Part shown: positions 62,279-64,000 of the stretch, in pieces
Position numbering within the stretch: the first letter of the stretch is position 1
How the letters are laid out: every line of letters begins with the position of its first letter
Assembly: GCA_019187365.1 (NCBI GenBank)
Contig: JABARE010000001.1
Location: 124,001 to 188,000, forward strand
Reading direction: 5' to 3'
Source of the DNA: Saprospiraceae bacterium
GTDB lineage: Bacteria > Bacteroidota > Bacteroidia > Chitinophagales > Saprospiraceae
Length of the DNA stretch: 64,000 nt
Position numbers and translations under genes: made by a program
Notes under the pieces: generated by a model
Databases searched by the model: none
Seen by the model: the letters and a program-made list of their open reading frames with translations, nothing else
What the model was told of the DNA's origin: nothing

Positions 62279-64000
62279 TTAGCCCTGGCAGGATATACAA
62301 CCCTCGTCCATGTTACATACCAACCCCGTTGTTTGGGGGGCATCCAGCTCAGTGGCGGAGAGCATTTCCCGGACTTCATTTTGAAGATCTGCGGAGGGGA
62401 CGGTTCCGGAAATCATCTCGACGGTCTCTTCCGCGAGGCGATCCTGTTTAGAAACAAATTTCTGTTGATGCTTCTCGCTGAGGGTGAATTTAATGGGATC
62501 TACCGCAGACTTGGTCCGGAGGTAATACATCCCTGTTTTTAGTCCCTTTTTCCAGGCGTAAAAATGCATGGATCCCACTTTATTGGGGGAGGCGCTTTCG
62601 AGAAACAGGTTCAGGCTCTGGCTTTGGCAGATGAAGGCTCCGCGATCGGCTGCCATGTCGATGAGGGACTTCTGGCTAATTTCCCAGACTGTTTTGTATA
62701 GAGCCTTTAAATCGGAAGGGATGGCGTCTATTTGTTGTATCGAACCGTTGTGGAACATCAGAAGTTCCTTCATTTCCTGGTTCCAAAGATTGCGCTCAAC
62801 CAGGTCAGCGAGCAGGTGTTTGTTGACCACAATGTAATCCCCGGACAGGGTGCGGCGCGTGTAAAGGTTTGAGGTATAGGGTTCGAAGCACTCGTTGTTG
62901 CCGAGAACCTGGGATGTACTTGCTGTAGGCATGGGGGCCAGCAGCAAACTGTTTCTGATACCATGCTCGATCACCTGGCTGCGTAGAGCCGCCCAGTCCC
63001 AGCGACCAGATTGAGGTAGGACACCCCACATGTCAAACTGAAACAGCCCCTGGCTCATCGGCGATCCGGGAAAACTTTCGTAAGGACCAAAGCGTTTGGC
63101 CAGTTCACAGCTTTCACTGACAGCGGCGTAGTAAATGGTTTCGAATATATCGCGGTTGAGCGTTCTTGCCTCTTCGCTGTCGAATGGCATTCTTAGCAGA
63201 ATGAACGCATCGGCAAGACCCTGCACGCCAATGCCAATGGGCCGATGCCGGAAATTTGACCTGCGAGCTTCCTCGATGGGATAATAATTGATGTCGATGA
63301 TCCGGTTGAGGTTGCGTGTGACGACGCGGGTAACTTCTGCCAGTTTGTCGTGGTCGAAGCCGTTTTCCGTTACGTACTTGGGCAGGGAAAGCGAAGCGAG
63401 GTTGCACACCGCGACTTCATCGGGCGAAGTAAATTCTATGATTTCTGTGCACAAATTGGAAGAGCGAATGGTGCCCAGATTTTTTTGGTTTGATTTTTCG
63501 TTGCAGGCGTCTTTAAAGAGAATGTATGGGTTCCCCGTCTCAATCTGGCTTTGGCAGATCTGGAGCCAAAGGTCCTGCGCTCGCAGGGTTTTGCGTGCTT
63601 TCCCTTCGGCTTCGTATTGTTCGTATAGGGTTCGGAATGCAGTCCCGTACGAATCGCACAGTCCCGGGGACTCATTCGGGCAAAACAGAGACCAGTTTCC
63701 GTCGTTGACAACCCGCTCCATGAACAGGTCGGATATCCACAAGGCATAAAAGAGATCTCTTGCGCGCATCTCCTCTTTGCCATGGTTTTTCTTGAGCTCC
63801 AAAAAGTCTTCGATATCGGCATGCCAGGGTTCGAGGTAGACCGCGAAAGCGCCTTTGCGCTTGCCGCCACCCTGGTCTACGTACCTGGCAGTGTCGTTGA
63901 ATACGCGCAGCATTGGGATGATGCCATTCGAACTGCCACCAGTTCCTTTGATGTAACTGCCTTTCGCTCGGATGTTGTGTATGCTCAGACCAATGCCGCC
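62279..64000 (-). CDS. nrdA: Ribonucleoside-diphosphate reductase large subunit (5' partial)
   Basis: Class I ribonucleotide reductase alpha chain, cut by the right edge: the frame stays open to 64000 ([21 protein letters not shown] is readable there). The loop containing [12 protein letters not shown], the catalytic region SSNLCTEI with active-site Cys, Asn and Glu, [12 protein letters not shown], the effector region [15 protein letters not shown], and [18 protein letters not shown] are all present. The tail ends [12 protein letters not shown] with the redox-relay cysteines. The first part with the ATP cone is missing. 574 codons are in the window. The nrdB gene is not seen. Confidence 0.96.
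   Translation of the reverse strand, partial: GGIGLSIHNIRAKGSYIKGTGGSSNGIIPMLRVFNDTARYVDQGGGKRKGAFAVYLEPWHADIEDFLELKKNHGKEEMRARDLFYALWISDLFMERVVNDGNWSLFCPNESPGLCDSYGTAFRTLYEQYEAEGKARKTLRAQDLWLQICQSQIETGNPYILFKDACNEKSNQKNLGTIRSSNLCTEIIEFTSPDEVAVCNLASLSLPKYVTENGFDHDKLAEVTRVVTRNLNRIIDINYYPIEEARRSNFRHRPIGIGVQGLADAFILLRMPFDSEEARTLNRDIFETIYYAAVSESCELAKRFGPYESFPGSPMSQGLFQFDMWGVLPQSGRWDWAALRSQVIEHGIRNSLLLAPMPTASTSQVLGNNECFEPYTSNLYTRRTLSGDYIVVNKHLLADLVERNLWNQEMKELLMFHNGSIQQIDAIPSDLKALYKTVWEISQKSLIDMAADRGAFICQSQSLNLFLESASPNKVGSMHFYAWKKGLKTGMYYLRTKSAVDPIKFTLSEKHQQKFVSKQDRLAEETVEMISGTVPSADLQNEVREMLSATELDAPQTTGLVCNMDEGCISCQG

Noticed and set aside
1-64000. CRISPR array, insertion sequence or prophage
   Set aside because: No regular repeat-spacer pattern, transposase, integrase or phage structural gene was seen on either strand.

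Overview
The window is a chromosomal segment of a member of the Bacteroidota, most likely from the Saprospiria/Chitinophagia part of the phylum. No 16S gene is present, so this rests on gene content. It includes type IX secretion system (T9SS) parts (PorT, two PorP/SprF proteins, type A and type B sorting domains), a CarboxypepD-type TonB receptor, bacillithiol synthesis (BshC), the ubiE-porT gene pair, and several candidate promoters of the Bacteroidota TAnnTTTG type. Both window edges cut genes: a cytochrome oxidase subunit II at the left and a class I ribonucleotide reductase large subunit at the right.

Left part (1-7 kb, + strand): a cytochrome c oxidase operon. It encodes subunit II fused to an OmpA domain, subunit I, protoheme farnesyltransferase, two subunit III-type proteins, a subunit IV-type protein, a SCO-like protein without the copper-binding cysteines, a DUF420/CtaM-like assembly factor and a small CPMC membrane protein. 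A bidirectional terminator closes it. From 7 to 36 kb lie mostly housekeeping genes in short operons on both strands: ung, tRNA-Arg(TCT), yajC, aroK, trxB, dnaG, dapB, accD, bshC, an orphan ABC permease, engB, a GPAT-like acyltransferase, a DEDDh exonuclease, selU-selD, two LEA-like amphipathic proteins, a MazG-like pyrophosphohydrolase, gyrA, ubiE-porT, ACP phosphodiesterase, ychF and a methyltransferase.

Central accessory region (36.8-51.4 kb, - strand): two successive copies of a three-gene T9SS type B module. Each copy runs PorP/SprF outer-membrane protein, then a PorE-like TPR/PD40/OmpA protein, then a roughly 1,200-residue PKD-type surface protein with a gliding-motility-associated C-terminal domain. 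The likely logic is that the surface protein is exported by the T9SS and held by its own PorP/PorE pair. This is the most distinctive structure in the window.

Right part (51.6-64 kb): NAD(P)HX repair (nnr) overlapping a sirtuin on the + strand. On the - strand there is a compact five-gene run: DUF4956 membrane protein, T9SS-exported CotH kinase-like protein with a lamin-tail domain, HlyD-type adaptor, TolC-like outer-membrane protein and a TonB-dependent-receptor-like barrel. Partial nrdA follows. No CRISPR array, insertion sequence, integrase, phage gene or rRNA was seen.
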